From the NCBI GenBank assembly GCA_001298555.1, contig LJCW01000011.1:1-64000 (forward strand): a DNA stretch of 64,000 bases, written 5' to 3'. This stretch comes from Actinobacteria bacterium OV450 (GTDB lineage Bacteria; Actinomycetota; Actinomycetes; Streptomycetales; Streptomycetaceae). The stretch's first letter is position 1. Every line of letters starts with the position of its first letter. This document shows, piece by piece, positions 62,967 through 64,000 of the stretch. A program made the position numbers and the translations under genes. The notes under the pieces were generated by a model that saw nothing but the letters and a program-made list of their open reading frames with translations, was not told the DNA's origin and did no database searches.

Positions 62967-62987
62967 GGAAGGCTCCCTCGATTTGTG

Positions 62988-63018
62988 CGTGCACACACAC
63001 ATTAACGATGTGTGCACG
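62988..63018. promoter_or_regulatory. Palindromic MarR operator between SDR and MarR genes
   Basis: CGTGCACAC (62988-62996) and GTGTGCACG (63010-63018) form a 9-bp inverted repeat over a 13-nt AT-containing spacer. An additional palindrome GTGCACGTGCAC lies at 63012-63023. Confidence 0.75.
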
Positions 63019-63044
63019 TGCACGCAACCCGGTATCCTTTCCCC

Positions 63045-63506
63045 ATGGCGCACGCGAATCTCAACTTGGACGGCCTCACCCCCCGCGACCACGCTTTCTA
63101 CGGCCTGGTCTGGGCCGGAACCACCCTCACCGCCCGGGTCGACCAGGCGCTCACGCGCCGGCACGACCTGCCGCTGTCGTGGTTCGAGGTGATGCTGTGG
63201 CTGAGCGTGCAGCAGGAGCCGGTCGCCCCGTCCGAGCTGGGCACGAGGACCCTGCTCAGCCGCAGCCAGGTCTCCCGAGTCGCCGATTCGCTCCGGGCCC
63301 GCGGCCTGGTCGAACGGGTCCCGTCCCCGACGGACGCCCGGTCCGTGGGCATCGCCCTCACCGCCGCGGGCCGCCGCGCCTTCGCGGAGGCCGACGCCAC
63401 CCGCCGGGAAGCCCTCGCCGAGGCCTTCGACGACCGCCTCGACGACGAGGACATAGCCGCGCTGGAAGCGGTCTGGGCCAAGCTCAAGGCGAAGCCCGAA
63501 GCCTGA
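63045..63506 (+). CDS. MarR-family transcriptional regulator
   Basis: 153 residues from ATG 63045. Winged helix: YGLVWAGTTLTARVDQALTR, WFEVMLWLSVQQEPVAPSEL, RTLLSRSQVSRVADSLRARG, LVERVPSPTDARSVGIALTA. The wing DxRS replaces the usual DxRR. Probably represses the divergent SDR gene and itself through the inverted repeat at 62988-63018. Confidence 0.92.
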   Translation: MAHANLNLDGLTPRDHAFYGLVWAGTTLTARVDQALTRRHDLPLSWFEVMLWLSVQQEPVAPSELGTRTLLSRSQVSRVADSLRARGLVERVPSPTDARSVGIALTAAGRRAFAEADATRREALAEAFDDRLDDEDIAALEAVWAKLKAKPEA

Positions 63507-63567
63507 GGCGCGTCACCGGCCCTTCCGGCAAAGGGCGTTGTCAGTGGCTGGGGTTAGCGTCGAAGGC

Positions 63568-64000
63568 GTGACGAAACCGCCGAAGAAGCAGAACGCGCTG
63601 TCCCTGCTGGCCGAGGACCCGCAAGGCCGTGCGCTGGGGCTGGACCTGCCGCGCGGCACGATCGTCGACGGACCCGCCGGGCGGCGGGCCCCGCTGCTGC
63701 GCGCCGGGGCGCGGCGCGAGCCGCTGCTGTGGGTCTCCGACGAGCCGGTCGGCGTCGGCGCGCTGGCCGCCTGCCGCGCCCGTCCCGCCCTGGCCGACGC
63801 GGGCCTGCAGGCGGTGCTCTTCCAGGACCGGCGCGGCCTGGAGCACTGGTGGACCCGCGACGAGCTGCGCCCCGGTTCGATGTCCGACCCCGACGACCAC
63901 CACGTCGAGCCGGTGCTGCGCGAGTTCTGGGCCGGGGTGGTTCCCGATCCCGAGGAGGGCGAGGGGCCCGACGGCGCGGGGCTCATAGCCCCCTTCGGCC
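63568..64000 (+). CDS. DUF4253 protein (3' end outside the window)
   Basis: Open from GTG 63568 to the window edge (144 codons seen). The start TKPPKKQNALSLLAEDPQGR, ALGLDLPRGTIVDGPAGRRA, LLWVSDEPVGVGALAACRAR and EHWWTRDELRPGSMSDPDDH is typical of streptomycete DUF4253 proteins, whose conserved domain lies further C-terminal. Function unknown. Partial. Confidence 0.75.
   Translation, partial: MTKPPKKQNALSLLAEDPQGRALGLDLPRGTIVDGPAGRRAPLLRAGARREPLLWVSDEPVGVGALAACRARPALADAGLQAVLFQDRRGLEHWWTRDELRPGSMSDPDDHHVEPVLREFWAGVVPDPEEGEGPDGAGLIAPFG

Overview
The window is a very GC-rich (>70%) actinomycete chromosome segment and almost certainly comes from a Streptomyces. The evidence is the desferrioxamine cluster (desEF-desABCD) under DmdR/IdeR-type iron boxes, the adpA-ornA pair, DasR-type operators on chitin/GlcNAc genes, a PAS-GGDEF-EAL protein of CdgA type, and XRE-DUF5753/DUF397 pairs. 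From memory, gene order matches the core region that contains adpA, glmS2 and des in S. coelicolor, read in reverse; this was not checked by alignment. || Layout. 1-4.0 kb: a peptidoglycan-binding peptidase-like protein and an SPFH (band 7) membrane protein with a long repetitive N-terminus. 4.0-11.5 kb: a chitin AA10 LPMO gene broken by an in-frame amber codon, an acyl-CoA synthetase, tRNA-Lys, an IclR regulator, an LLM oxidoreductase, a lipoprotein and a GH18 chitinase. 11.5-18 kb: an XRE/DUF397 pair, the c-di-GMP protein, an M6-like metalloprotease, a second identical tRNA-Lys in opposite orientation and three small genes. 18-23 kb: a tightly packed operon of a PAP2 phosphatase, a Cas4/AddB-like Fe-S nuclease candidate, an unknown 524-residue protein and an SF1-like helicase. 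23-33.7 kb: a histidine phosphatase, an XRE-TPR regulator, a spermidine-synthase-fold protein, a two-component system, an F420/NADP-type reductase, an MFS transporter, and a MarR regulator divergent from an NmrA-like gene. 33.7-36.6 kb: tRNA-His, ornA, adpA and a small membrane protein. 36.9-43 kb: a universal stress protein, a GPR1/FUN34/YaaH transporter, glmS with a small upstream gene, a DUF4429-SHOCT protein and a GH20 hexosaminidase. 43.1-50.6 kb: desD, desC, desB, desA, desF, desE. 50.7-54.6 kb: two overlapping dynamin-like GTPase genes. 54.7-61.2 kb: an acyl-CoA dehydrogenase / HMG-CoA lyase / acyl-CoA carboxylase alpha and beta operon for leucine or branched acyl-CoA breakdown, with a divergent TetR gene. 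61.2-64 kb: a conserved protein, a MarR-SDR divergent pair and the start of a DUF4253 protein. || Working together. The LPMO, chitinase, hexosaminidase and glmS form a chitin-to-amino-sugar route, and three of the loci carry TGGTC-type DasR/chi operator sequences. The des genes make desferrioxamine and recover its iron, with iron boxes at 48374-48392 and 50557-50575. adpA, ornA and the GGDEF-EAL protein link the region to development and nucleotide second messengers. || Most interesting points: the nuclease/unknown/helicase operon (18.1-22.2 kb), the tandem dynamin-like pair beside desE, an adpA without the usual TTA codon, the amber-interrupted LPMO, and an 18-bp repeat that forms a translationally coupled mini-ORF between a response regulator and its kinase.
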